DNA of 64,000 nt from Selaginella tamariscina (taxonomy: Eukaryota > Streptophyta > Lycopodiopsida > Selaginellales > Selaginellaceae). Made by a program: the position numbers and the translations under genes. Shown in pieces: positions 13,151 to 25,020 of this stretch; the first letter of the stretch is position 1; the number at the start of each line of letters is the position of its first letter. The notes below the pieces were generated by a model that did no database searches, was not told where the DNA came from, and saw only the letters and a program-made list of their open reading frames with translations. The stretch is from assembly GCA_003024785.1 (NCBI GenBank), contig PUQB01000023.1, positions 49,508-113,507 on the forward strand, given 5' to 3'.

Positions 13151-13163
13151 AATGGGGGAGGAT
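13151..13163 (+). other. Polypurine tract of element A
   Basis: AATGGGGGAGGAT directly abuts the 3' LTR, the expected place for the plus-strand primer. Confidence 0.8.
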
Positions 13164-13372
13164 TGTTATGACCCATATAACGAATCAAGAATATTCCCCA
13201 GAAAGGTATAAGCTAGAATATTCCTAAGGAGCTATACCTAGATCTAAGAGAGAATTAAGGGCACACTATTATTGGAAGCCTTTCTTGGAGAGCAGCGTGG
13301 AGACTAGAGACAGCTCGGGGGAGGTCGGGTGGTTTGTGAGGGTCTCTAGATTGTACGTAGTGGTGCCTAACA
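13164..13372 (+). repeat. 3' LTR of element A
   Basis: Starts TGTTATGACCC and ends GTGCCTAACA, 209 bp, followed at once by the target duplication AGTAC. Confidence 0.93.
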
Positions 13373-13519
13373 AGTACTACATGCTATATCTTTTCTTCTT
13401 ACTTTCTCTATGATATCTTACTTGATTCTTTGATTCTATTTATTTCTTACTGCATCGAGATTGCAGTACTACTTGCTATATCTCTTCTCACTCCCGTTTG
13501 ACCATCTGAGGATGGTTTC

Positions 13520-13965
13520 TTGTCTGTGAGTCTGTCACCCTTATTACAGTTTGTCTATCTGTCTGTCACCCTTATTACAGGTTTGTTTGTCTGTCTGTCA
13601 CCCTTATTACGGGTTTGTATGTCTGTCTGTCACCTTATTACGGGTTGTTGTCTGTCTGTCACCTTATTACGGGTTTTGTCTGTGAGTCTGTCACCCTTAT
13701 TACGGGTTTGTCTGTGAGTCTGTCACCCTTATTACGGGTTTGTCTGTGAGTCTTTCACCCTATTATGGGTTTGTCTGTGAGTTTGTTACTCTTATTATGA
13801 GTTTGTCTGTCAGTCTGTCAGTCTGTCACCCTTATTACGGTTTGTCTATCAGTCTGTCACCCTTATTACAGGTTTTGTTTATGAGTCTGTTACCCTTATT
13901 ACAGGTCTGTTATATGCTATACCCTTATTACGGGTATGTGTTAGTGCTATACCCATATTACTAGT
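13520..13965 (+). repeat. Minisatellite, about 33 bp unit, inside a family-C LTR
   Basis: About 12-13 imperfect copies of a unit combining GTCTGTCTGTCACCC and TTATTACGGGTTT, with GTCTGTGAGTCTG variants. Long open frames across it are a by-product of the repeat. The other family-C LTR (near 29,980) has one TTATTACCC...ACCGG stretch at the matching place, so the array expanded locally. Confidence 0.9.
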
Positions 13966-14269
13966 CTTTCCTTTTATTTTTACTGTGATGGATCCACAGT
14001 TCTACATGCTACATACCTTGCCATTCTACCCTTTTCCAACCTTCTGAAATCTGATCTATACTCTATATCTGTTCTTTCATATTCTGATATACTTTTAATA
14101 CGGTTTGTTGGTGGCGACCACTACTACATTTTAGACGTAGGATTTTCTTGCTCAACAGCTCTCAAAGTTCTACTATATATGAGAATATCATATAAAAGAC
14201 TTCAACAAAAGGCATAACAAGAAACTCAAAATGACCATGTCGGGTTCTAAATGTTATCTTAGCAAACGT

Positions 14270-14746
14270 TCTACTCTCTCACAACAATTTGATGGTACTC
14301 ACTCTGTAAGTCAATTTGGTAAACCACCTTGCCCCAAGCCGATCAAACAAATTGTTAGCTCTTGGCATAGGGAACTTATTCTTCACAGTCACCTATTTAA
14401 GACACGGTAATCAATACACATCCTCATCGATCCTCCTTCTTCCACACAAAGGAGCACATAGGTGACTTGCTAGGCTGAATAAATCCTTGTGCTAATAACT
14501 CCTCCACTTGCTTCTTCACCTCCAACTCCTCTAAGAAGCTCAAACAATATGAACTCCTTGAAATCGCTTAGCACCATCAAGCTCAATCTCATGGTCCACA
14601 CCACAAAATGGTGGCACTCCTGCATGCAAATGAGATGGAAAGACATTCTCGAACTCCTCACACCTCCTAAATAAGAAGTTGACCGGATGTCCACCTCGGT
14701 CAAAAACTATTGACCATTGACCATTGTTAGGATCGTAGTTAGTCAT
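14270..14746 (-). pseudogene. Decayed gypsy reverse transcriptase fragment
   Basis: The minus strand has FENVFPSHLHAGVPPFCGVD followed by HEIELDGAKRFQG, the usual RT lead-in. Further on, in other frames, are [15 protein letters not shown] and a LGQGG segment corresponding to the region before the first catalytic motif. It differs in type from the family-C RT just to the right. Stops and frameshifts are frequent. Confidence 0.7.
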
Positions 14747-14759
14747 GTAATGATTTTCA

Positions 14760-16160
14760 AATTATGTTTGGTGAATGGTATTGGGTACGTGTCCCGCTTC
14801 GTTACATCGTTCAATTTCTTGTAATTGACACAGATACGTAATTTGTCATTCTCTTTTGGGACTACAACAATTGGTGTTAACCATTACGGATTTTCAATTG
14901 GATAAATGAAATCCGACCTGTAATAACTTGTCCACTTCTTCTCTAACTTTGCCAAAAATGTTGGATTCATTCGGTATGCTTGCTATTCCTGGAGACTCCA
15001 TGCGGTAGTAATCTATCTTATGCGTACAAATCATAGGTGGAACTCCTTGAGATCTTCGTAACTCCATGCAAAAACATCTGCATTTTGACATAGTACTGTT
15101 ATTAGCTTCTGCGGTATTCTGGCCGAGATCAACTGCTATTCGTACTTTTTGTGGCCCATATTCACTTGTCTTAATTTCAACTTCTTCAGTCTTCTCATTT
15201 GTAGTAATTTCCAATTTTTGTTGAGTCCGTATTCTCTATTCATGCTCTGTCTCGAATTGTAACTGTTGTTGCAAAGGCTGTTTAAACTTATCCGTCAGTC
15301 CAAGAGTATCCATATGTTTGCTATTGTTGATTACTAGTAGCTGTCTTTTCCGGATTTTCCTCTCTGGTGTCATTTGGTATAAATCAGCTTGTGCTATCTC
15401 TACGAGGTCTGGATTACTTTTAAAAAGGAGTTTTCTTCCTTCCTTGTTCAAGCCGTAATGCCAATCAAAATCTTCCATTTGTAATGGTCGAGTTGGTCGT
15501 TCGATTTTTTTCTGATGTGTTCGAACAACTAGTCTTGTCCACTCTTATATAATACCATTTGTAGTGCTCCAATTATGTCATACTTTGCATCTCTTAACCA
15601 TGGTCTTCCCAGTAATATCTGGTATGGTTTGCTGGTCTACTCGAACATAATACGACCAAAAGATACCTTAAACTTGATTCCTGCAATTTTCCATACATAC
15701 AAATCTGATTATACCAATGGGCCTGACTTTCCTCTAATCAGCCATTTGTACCAAGAAGGGTGTATTTTTCAATAGGCCCAAACCCAATTGTTTGCAAGTC
15801 TGCTCTTCAATCCTGAACCTTTATCACATAGGTATATTCTGGATATTGTTTTGCCAATTCTACCCGTAATCATTGTCACTTCTTCATCCCATCCTTTTCG
15901 TCTGTAAGAACTTCCGTTGTATTCACTCCTACTTGATTGTATCAGTCTGAATATTGCTCACGTCCAAAGCATTTGTTATCTGTGTTTGCAAAAATGTGCT
16001 AATGTCAGTAACTCCCTTATAGTTAACTGTACAGGTTATTGCAGAATCACAACAACAATACGATCTCCAAGTGGTACTGTTGATGTGGATTGTTGTGAAT
16101 GCATGCTCATTTCATTAATCATAGAGTCTTGATTTTCCTCTTGTTGCATTTTCTGAATTT
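14760..16160 (-). mobile_element. Family-C gypsy internal region, decayed (protease to RT)
   Basis: Reading down from 16,160 the minus strand has a protease-end motif (ILLGRPWLRDAKYDIIGA, about 15,620-15,567), a linker with EDFDWHYGLNKEGRKLLF (15,478 on), and an RT start (LRRSQGVPPMICTHKID, EEVDKLLQVGF, PKENDKLRICVNYKKLN, DTYPIPF, down to about 14,780). The same order and wording occur at 26,846-27,600, which defines the family. It is broken by stops and has no intact LTR of its own orientation here. Confidence 0.75.
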
Positions 16161-16249
16161 GATCAGTCACTCTTTGTACTATGATGATTGAATATTCAAT
16201 AAACTACTCAAATATGCTAAGAAAACAAAGAAGTGGGAGGTCAACAGGC

Positions 16250-18480
16250 GCGTAGAAAAAAATAAACATGACAAGTCTGAAGACGCCACGAATAAGAAAA
16301 ACCTCTCAGACACCCCGAGGTTGTCATGGAAGGAGCAATGTTCAGGAACCAAGGAGTGGGAAAAAACCCACAAGGAGAAGAGTAGGATTGGCAATTAGGA
16401 AGGCTGACTTGACAACCACCTTCACCAAGTTAGGTTACACAGCACAAGGAGATAAATATTGTAAGGTATGTAATGTTTGAAGATCCACAACACAAACGAT
16501 TGCTATGTGCTAGCCGAGCTTATGGGTAAGACCCCACCTTAGATAACCACTATGAAAGTTGATCAGAAGTTGGAGGTAGATGCAACTAACCAACAGGACT
16601 AAGGCCGCCAAACCAACTGACATGACTAGTCTTGTTGAAAAGTCCCGCTCAAGGGAGTGTCAGCATTGGTCACGATTTTGAGAGTCCCAACCTTATCGAC
16701 AATGGCACAATGACAAGGATAGATGGCTAGAGTGCTGGAGATGATATATGCATTGTGCAGTGGGCACCAACCATTATACAATTATTTATCAAGCCAATGC
16801 TAGAGGCACACATGTTGGGGACAACAAAGGCAACTAGCAATCTGACCACCTTTGCATTGACATCAACCTCCACACCACATGCCAATCAAATAGCGATGGT
16901 ACCAATAGAACTGCAATGCATGGCATCACAAGGTTGCAAGCCCTTCGGCAACCTAGTCAGTCAACCTAAAGAATGAGGACCATGGGGAGTCCAATGAGGA
17001 GGAGGTGGCAAATAGATCCTTCAAGCCTAGGTAGTGGGCCAGAAAGTGAGTCAAAGCGGAGGCAGCAACAGAGCAGGTGAGACTTGCCCATGGCTAGGGG
17101 CTAGTGGTGATAATGAGACTCCAAGAAACCATTGTAACAACGTTGATTATAGGTGAGTTACTTTGTTTGTCACCCAGACTATACAAAGGTCTAGCTCAGG
17201 AATTGCACACACCAATGACATGACCAACAATGGTCGTAACCACATCAATAGATGATGTACCAGCCATACCAATTTAAATTGCAGGCTAAGTTATGAATCA
17301 ACACTATCATCCTTGACAAGCACTCAAAAGGGGGATTTTACTTGCTATTGGGATGGTCTTGGCTATGGAAAGCGAAGGTGCAACATGATTAGGAGCAACA
17401 TCATGTAAGTTTCCCCATAAAGGATGAACTAATATCTGTAGCTGCATAGCAAGTTTGGGCACCACCGCCGAACGCTCGATCATAAGATTACCATGTGCCA
17501 AACTAAAATGAGAGGCTAGACAATGATGAAGAGGTAACAATTCTGGCCTATCTATCGAACTTGTTCATCATAAGAGATGTAAAGCTCATCCATGAGGTAT
17601 GCTGTCATAGCTTACTACATGACCAGGATGGAGAAAGGGACAAAAGCACTAGAGGCACACATCAAAGTGCAATACGAGCTGAGGCACAACGCTCTACCAA
17701 CCCACAAGGAATACCACACACAAGCCCACCCATACAGATGAAACATAACCTTGATGTAGTGATCACACAAGTCAATGTGGGTACAAACATGGAACCTTGA
17801 TTGCTACAAATTAATGCTCATGAAAGCCCAGAACTCAAGGGACATATGACCAAGTGCCTTCAATTCACAATGATGTGTTCACATGGACATACCACGACCT
17901 TAGATGGGTACCCTAGCTGTGTCAACATAGGATCAAGCTAAAACCTGACACGAGGCCCAATTGCCAACAATAATACTACATCAATCCCAACTATGCACAC
18001 AAGCATGAGATCGATAAATGGCTAGAAGCAGACTTTATGTACCCTATTGAGAATCCAAATTGGTTGTCATTGATCATCGTTGTGCTAAAGAAGGATGGCA
18101 GTTGAGGATCTACATAAACTACCTGCAGCTAAATGTAGCCACTGAGAAGAACCCATTTCCCATCCCGTTCATCAAGGCCATCTTGAAGGATGTAGCAGGA
18201 CACAGATGTACTCCTTCATGGATGGCTTCAACAGGTACAACTAGGTCATGATTATAATTAAGGACCAAGCCAAGATAGCATTTATCACAAATAGGAGGCG
18301 TTCACATTTAAAGTAATGCCATTCGGCCTCTACAATGCCCCAGTCACCTTCCAACAAGTATTTCTAAACAACCTCACGGACTTTGTTTGTGCATTCCTAG
18401 ACGACTTTACAGCCTACAAATCGATGGAAAATCATGTGGGTGTGTTCAAATGGAAATGAACTCTAAAAAAAATCCTTGTA
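16250..18480 (+). mobile_element. Decayed gypsy element, gag-like and RT remains
   Basis: Near 18,005-18,260 the plus strand reads HEIDKWLEADFMYPIENPNW, then IIVVLKKDG, QLRIYINYLQLNVATEKNPF and ILKDVAGHR, a clear RT segment, followed near 18,300-18,370 by remains of the MPFGL-type motif in another frame. The part before about 17,900 is only vaguely gag/protease-like. The integrase relic at 20,600-21,000 may be the far end of the same element, separated by the palindromic array. Confidence 0.65.
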
Positions 18481-18519
18481 TTATGCTTAAGGAATAGCTT
18501 TCAAAAAAACAAGGGGAAA

Positions 18520-19590
18520 TGAAGTTATTGGATAATTGTCCATGGAATCTTAAGGTCCACAAACAAACCCTAAGGTAGAGTAGGCAAAAACTCATTAAAA
18601 ATGAATTCTATTTAAAATTTGTCTAGAGATTCTTAAGGTTTACAGGTGAACCCTAAGGATCAACAATTGGGAAATTAATTTTTTCAAAAAATGGAGAATG
18701 GATTCTTAGCATTAGCGAACCCTAAGGTAGAGAATCCGAAACTTATGGAAAATAAAATCTAATTAAAAATCATCTAGCAATTCCTAAGATTCACTAGCAA
18801 ACCCTAAGAAATAGTATTTGACTAATCTGGGTATATGAAATCTAATCAAAAATCATTCTAAATGTTGAAGTTCATTAGTGAACCCTAAGATAGTGAAGTT
18901 AAAAAATGCATGGAAATCAAATTTTTTGAAAATTTGGTTCTTGATTGTTAAGGTTTCCCAGCAAACCTTAAGAATTAGATTTTGAAAATACAAAGAAAAT
19001 GAAATTGTAATAAAAATTCATGCATTAATTCTTAAGGTTCATTGGCGACCATTAAGGTTCAGAAGTCATAAAACCAAAGGAGTTTGATTCTTAAGAAATA
19101 AGATCACTAACTCTTAAGGTTCACTGGCAAACCCTAGGAATCAAATATACAGAAACTAAAAGAAAATGAAAGTTATTAAATTTCGAACATTCATTTTTTA
19201 AGGTTCATTAATAAATCTTAAGATTGATACGCTAAATGTATTATAAATTCATTATCCTTCTAATTTCATATCTACAAGTTAAGGTTCATCCATGAACCAT
19301 ACAATGAGAAATGTCAAAATCATAAGAGAATATGAAATAATGAAAAAGATTGAACACTTATGCTTAGGGTTCACCAACAAACCCAGCATAATTATTTAAA
19401 ATATTGATGAAAATGCATTTGCTTTTAAGATTTTCCATTTATGCTTAGTGTTCGCCAGTGAACCCCAAGCATAAATGTCTAAATATCGAGAAAAATGCAT
19501 TCACTTCTAAAATTGAACATTTATGCATGGGTTCACCAATGAACTCTAAAGCATAAATGTTCAATTTTAGAAGCAAATGCATTCATGGAT
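18520..19590. repeat. Tandem array of about 13 palindrome-centred units, 80-87 bp period
   Basis: Units begin near 18545, 18630, 18693, 18780, 18865, 18945, 19029, 19108, 19195, 19275, 19360, 19439 and 19521. Each contains a dyad of the form CTTAAGGTTCA followed by GTGAACCCTAAG. The clearest (19,435-19,475) has arms starting TTATGCTTAG and ending AAGCATAA. Between dyads lies AT-rich DNA with AATGAAAT and AAAATT stretches. The array has no coding potential. Confidence 0.8.
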
Positions 19591-19599
19591 AAAATAAAT

Positions 19600-20590
19600 T
19601 ATTGTGGTTTTCGTTATATAAATGTAGGAATTGCATGCCTATATTGCATTACTGCAATGTACATAATGATTTATTATAACAATTTATTCAACATTAGGTT
19701 GAATAAACTAAATATTAAAATTCAAATACTAATTAATGCTTAACTGAGATGTTGTATATATAGATAAAGTATACGGATAAAGTATGAATTATTTAATGTG
19801 TGGAAAATGCCTCTTAAGATATGAAATTGTTGCTATTGTTGCCATCTAATCATGCAACTGAGCTACAAACTTTCAAATACTCCCACGATGGATAGGCTAT
19901 CACATATGATTTCTACATCGAACTCCATTAATTCGATCAAACAAAAACATTACACACAACCCTCATGACCTTATAATTATGCTGACACTCAAAAATTGTA
20001 TGGCCTTGTATTGAGAGCCAAATAAGAAGGTATAAGATAAAAAAAATCAATTGGAGCCAAGAAGGATTACATAATAAAAGGCTAATGATGATTGCATAAT
20101 AAATGAAACATTGTTATACCTTTCATTACACAATAAAGATGCATATCTAAGTGATATATAAAAGGTATATATAAGAAACTTAGGTGGGAGATTAATCCTT
20201 CCTATGCGTATGCCATTTTCTGATTTCAAGAGGGAATAACTATTAATTTAAAGGCAAAAAGAAAAACCTAACACAAACCCATTACAAATATGCCCCCCTA
20301 AACATGGAGGCAAGATGTGGTACACATGAATTGCCGCAAATCAAAGGAAAAAAAAAACTTACATTGTTAATGGCTCCTTGGGCAACATGTCATCCTATTG
20401 CTATGGCTCCATAATTATTCCTATTTCTTTCTCCATATGTGTCTATTGGAATCGCTTAGTCCCTCGACAGCCTTGTCCTCTCTTAATGCATGGTGTCCAT
20501 TTCGATTATGCAAAGGAAACGTTAAGAAAAAAGAGAATAATGAAACCCTAAACTTTTTAGGTGGTGGTCAATCCATATAGGTTGGCTAGC
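19600..20590. other. AT-rich DNA, nothing recognised
   Basis: No frame with a known motif and no repeat structure. Probably decayed transposon sequence lying between RT and integrase relics. Confidence 0.5.
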
Positions 20591-20599
20591 ATGGCACAA

Positions 20600-21000
20600 C
20601 CACTGTTGAGTTTCTCTCAAGACATTTTTTGGCACATATGACCTTTAATATTCAAACATGGTGTTCATAATGCACCAACTGTCAAGCTTCTAAAGCACCT
20701 TGCATGGTTCCACAAGTTTTTTTGTAGCCACTTCTAACACCTGAATAACCTTGGGTTCATATTTTCATGGATTTCATTACAGAATTACTAAAATTCAATA
20801 AATAACATAATTACATTTTTGGTTGATTGATTCATGAAAGTGGCACATTTTTTACTTTGTAAAATAACATCAAAAGCTCATGAGATTATGACATTACTTA
20901 TTCAACAACTTACATGGTACTCATCAATAATCTCAAAATAGAAATTTTAAATTTCTCCTTATATTTTGGGTAGAAATTCAAAACAAACTTCATACAAATT
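20600..21000 (+). pseudogene. Decayed gypsy integrase fragment
   Basis: The plus strand near 20,670-20,800 has CSQCTNCQASKAPC (second half of the HHCC finger) and, after a stop, VHIFMDFITELLKFNK (first catalytic D region), then remains resembling the segment with HESGTFFTL. Several stops interrupt it. Confidence 0.6.
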
Positions 21001-21580
21001 TTTGCAGCACAATAAAAATATTAGAAACATGCTAATTCTCATAGAACCCTAAACACCCTTAAGCAAGGGGATTAGGTCTGGTTACATTTAGATTTTTTAA
21101 GCTAGGATTTACTACATTTTAAGCAAAGTATTTTGGGCCTTTTGAAATCACTCAACAAATCAATGATGATTCCTTCAAGTTAAAATTTTAACACATGGAC
21201 GATCCATGACAATTTCCATATAAGTTTGCTCAAACCACACAAGGGCAATACCCCTCTTGAAGATGAAATCATCACCACACCACCAAGCTTATTACAACAA
21301 AACCAATCAAGACTTTAGAACACATATGGAAGCAAACACAAAATAGCCGTTATCAACTTTTTAAAGTTATATAGTTTGATTTAGATAATGAGCATTACAC
21401 ATAGAAAACTGAACACAATCTTAAAAACCATAGTAATCTCTTACAAGAATTATAGGGATTAACTTAGAAACCTTCTAACTCTTTTTAGTATAATAGATTG
21501 TATTATAGATGATGTTAACACATTTGCCCTAAACTAGCCTCCATAAACATTCTGCTTATGCAGGAACAATGGTGGGCAAG
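21000..21580. other. AT-rich intergenic DNA, nothing recognised
   Basis: No supported gene or repeat; it ends where the second PPR duplication begins. Confidence 0.5.
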
Positions 21581-24500
21581 TTTATTAGTTTTTTCTAATT
21601 TTTCCTTAAGCCTTATAATTTATAAATTTAAATAATTTATAACATGGAACCAACACTCATCTCTTACCATTGTAACTTTCGTAGAGAGCTTAGGAATTAT
21701 TTTGGTTGATCAATAACAATCATTACACATCCTTATATTTTAACAACTGTAATGATCTTTTCATGAGGTGTATTCAAAATGCTAATAAAAATACACCTCT
21801 CATTGTGCTCACAAAGTGCCTTCTTTTTCTCCACATATTATGGCTTATGTTATATAATTTAAGAACATATTCATATTCTTATATGCTTTTTGAGAAACTA
21901 TTTTAATTTGTCTTAACATATGTAATATCCTCCTCCCCAACCACAAACCTAACCATCCTACCTAGTCATTTATAACATAAATTTGCCTAGGTAATTTTTA
22001 AGCACCAAATTTCATCTTTGTTTTCAACTTCTCTTGTTCTTCCCACATACCCATACTGCCATATATCTCAGCCATGAGTATATAAGCAGATGCCTTCTTC
22101 TGATTCAAATTTACTAAAGACTTAAAAGCTATTATCCCTATCTCAACATTTTTCCATTTGCGACAAGCATTCAAGAGTGTCATCCAAGTCACTGCATCAG
22201 GATCACAAGGCATTTTCTGTAAACAAAGCAATAGCCTCGCCCAATTTATTTGTACAACCCAAAAGGTCAACCATACAATTGTAATGCATCATAGTAGGGG
22301 TAGTCCATACCGCATAGGCATTAGTTCAAAGTATTCCCATGCCTTTTCTACCAAACTTGCATGACTACAACATCCAAGTAAGCACAAAAATGTGATAGCA
22401 TTTGGTCGAAAATCTTGATCTTGCATTACCTTAAAAAGACTAAATACAGAATCGATGTTCCCAAACCTACCAAAACCTATTAAAAGTGCATTCCATGTTG
22501 ATACATCCCTTACTTGTGGATGCAAATCAAATACCTCACGAGCCTCTTCCATGCTCCCACATTTTGCATAGAAGTCTATTAAAGATGTTACTACATGAGC
22601 ATCAAATTCCCTTATCTTTGAATGGAAACTTCGTCCAATGGCCAAGGCCCCATTCAAACCACAAGCCTTGAGAGCAGCAACATATGTCACACAATTGGGT
22701 GCACATCTGCACTCCTCTTTCATTCTGAAGAAGCAATCCAATGCAACAAAACCCTGCCTATCATCCACATAGCCCAGAATCATAGCATTCCAAGACACTA
22801 CGTCTGGCTCCTGGATACTGTCAAACACGCTCCTAGCATCTACCATGCTACACACTTGACATACATGTCTATGAGCGTGTTCTGAACAATCTGATTCATA
22901 TGGCAACCAATCTTTAAATGTATCTCTCTACCTCGTTCCAAACATTTTTTCTTTCCACTTTCATCTCCATATGCTGCCAGTGACGTGCAGGCCTTGAGGG
23001 CAGCAACATATGTCACGGAATCAGGCGCACATCTTCTCTTGTCCTTCATTCTCGAAAACAAGTCCAGGGCAACAAGACCTTGTGCAATGTCTGCATATCC
23101 CAGGATCACAGCATTCCAGGACACCACGTCCGGCTCCTGGATACTGTCAAACACACTCCTAGCGTCTACCATACTGCCACACTTGGCATACATGTCTATG
23201 AGCGTGGTCTGCACGAACTTATTCATATGGCAACCAATCTCCAAATGTATCTCTCTACCTCGTTCCAGACACCTTTTCTTTCCACTTTCATCTCCATCTG
23301 CTGCCAGTGACGTGCAAGCCTTGAGGCAGCAAGATAAGTCACGCCATTGGGCGCACATCTGCAGTCCTCTTTCATTCTGGAAAAGCAGTCCAGGGCAACA
23401 AGACCCTGCCTATCATCCGCATAGCCCAGAATCATAGCATTCCAAGACACCACGTCTGGCTCCTGGATACTGTCAAAAACGCTCATAGCGTCCACCATGC
23501 TGCCACACTTGGCATACATGTCTATGAGCGTGTTCTGCACGAACTGATTCATATGGCAACCAATCTCCAAATGTATCTCTCTACCTCGTTCCAAACACCT
23601 TTTCTTTCCACTTTCATCTCCATCTGCTGCCAGTGATGTGCAGGCCTTGAGGGCAGCAATATATGTCACGGAATCGTGTGCACATCTTCTATCGTCCTTC
23701 ATCCTCGAAAACAAGTCCAGGGCAGCAAGACCTTGTGCAATGTCTGCATATCCCAGGATCACAGCATTCCAGGACACCACGTCCGGCTCCTGGATACTGT
23801 CAAACACACTCCTAGCGTCTACCATGCTGCCACACTTGGCATACATGTCTATGAGCGTGGTCTGCACGAACTTATTCATATGGCAACCAATCTGCAAATG
23901 TATCTCTCTACCTCGTTCCAGACACCTTTTCTTTCCACTTTCATCTCCATCTGTTGCCAGTGACATACATGCCTTGAGGGCAGCAAGATAAGTCACGCAA
24001 GTGGGCACACGTCTGCAGTCCTCTTTCATTCTGGAAAAGTGGTCCAGGGCAACAAGACCCTGCCCATCGTCTGCATATCCCAGGATCACAGCATTCCAGG
24101 ACACCACGTCCGGCTCCTGGATATTGTCAAACACGCTCCCAGCGTTTACCATGCTGCCGCACTTGGCGTACATGTTGATGAGTGTTGCTGCAACATACAT
24201 GTTTGACTCGTTCCCAGTTTCCACTGCCTTTGCATGGACTCGTTTCCCCTTGTGCAAGTCTTTTTTCCTGGTACAGGACTTTAAGTCAGAAAGGAGATCA
24301 TGGACATGAACATGTCTGATTGCTGATTGTTTCCGCTTCGTTTTCCCTGTCCTTGTCAAGGCATCAACTGCTTGGAAGTTGTTGACCATCCATTCCAAAT
24401 AGCCATTATCAACCTGATTGATGTGCTTGCCTCTGTGCGTTCGAAAATCAAACACATCTCGCCGCATGGAGTACACTCGAAACGACCCATGTCTATGGCA

Positions 24501-25020
24501 GGTACAGCCAATTCCCTCACATCGCACCTGTGGCCATGCATTATCGCGACTACTCCAGGTGTTCATACTGTATCCCCAAGAAAGGATGCTATCAGGTGCA
24601 CCGCAAGGGTAAGGCCGTCTACAGAACCGAAGGGCAGGAGATTCGTCTAGTTGAACTTCTCAGGCTGTATTCCACAAGTTCTCGTGGCTGACCACATGGA
24701 CGTCATATGATGCATATATATGCACTAATACACAACCAACAATATATACTTTCTCATACAACATAGTTGTCCGACACTAAGGCCAATCACTACGAGTTTG
24801 CAAAGCAGGGAATATACCTGTATGGAGGCCTGGACGTCAGAGGACTGCCGGTTTGCGCATATCAGCAATGCAGCTAGCTGCCTTCATGAATATCTTGAAG
24901 AATCCTGATGCATGAAATAAGTTTTGTGATATAGTTGCGAAATTTCTCTCCCATGCTATCGTCATTCTTGTTGTAGGTATCCAGATGATTTTGCCCTTGT
25001 CTCAGCTTCAAATCAACCAT
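21580..25020 (-). repeat. Dispersed segmental duplication, copy 2 (carries a PPR gene)
   Basis: Matches 2150-5065 in the same orientation and 38,900-42,080 inverted, including AT-rich downstream flank (about 21,640-21,990) and upstream flank (24,830-25,010). Confidence 0.75.
21998..24566 (-). pseudogene. PLS-class pentatricopeptide repeat protein, copy 2, frameshifted
   Basis: The first frame (24,566-23,223, 447 codons, real ATG start) has an entry region (CTRKKDLHKGKRVHAKAVE), then modules of 109 residues: P motif VVSWNAVILGYAD, L motif VTYIAALKACTSLAADGDES with an extra GDESGKKRC-type insertion, S motif TLIDMYAKCGSMVDARSVFD. It resumes in other frames at 23,358, 22,906 and 22,270 and ends with an E-like tail (ASAYILMAEIYGSMGMWEEQ) at 21,998. 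Module starts at 23,864, 23,537, 23,211 and 22,884 are spaced 327, 326 and 327 bp, so the 326 step is a frameshift. Three or four small indels could be decay or assembly error. No DYW domain, so any editing role would need a partner supplying it. Confidence 0.8.

Larger units (their letters stand above)
8549..13377 (+). mobile_element. Ty3/gypsy element A, full length, with target site duplication
   Basis: The element runs 8554-13,372 and is flanked by the 5-bp duplication AGTAC (8549-8553 and 13,373-13,377). It has two LTRs of about 210 bp with TG...CA ends, a primer site, gag, a pol order of protease, RT, RNase H, integrase, and a polypurine tract. The LTRs differ by a few substitutions and several 1-2 bp indels, so the insertion is fairly recent. 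The reading frame changes near 9730, 9850-9875 and 11,050, so as written it cannot make a continuous Gag-Pol. Confidence 0.93.
7981..14112 (+). mobile_element. Family-C gypsy LTR, split by insertion of element A
   Basis: The left part (7981-8548) and right part (13,378-14,112) together match the reverse complement of 29,955-30,475. Shared landmarks include a start like AAAATACCAAAAAC, a TATA-like TATAAATA near 8318, AGGAAAGCATCTC near 8341, GATCTATACTCTATATC near 14,051 and an end just before TGGTGGCGACCACT near 14,110. Element A sits inside it, flanked by AGTAC on both sides. The LTR has also expanded a 26-bp repeat (8060-8190) and a 33-bp minisatellite (13,520-13,965). Little internal sequence follows on the plus strand, so this is a solo or truncated copy. 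Confidence 0.65.

Noticed and set aside
13520-13965. Long open frames rich in SVSLSPLL across 13,520-13,965
   Set aside because: They are produced by the 33-bp tandem repeat and have no family similarity.
18520-19590. Resemblance of the regularly spaced dyads to a CRISPR array
   Set aside because: Repeats are divergent, the spacers are AT-rich and related to one another, and the genome is plant; there are no cas genes.
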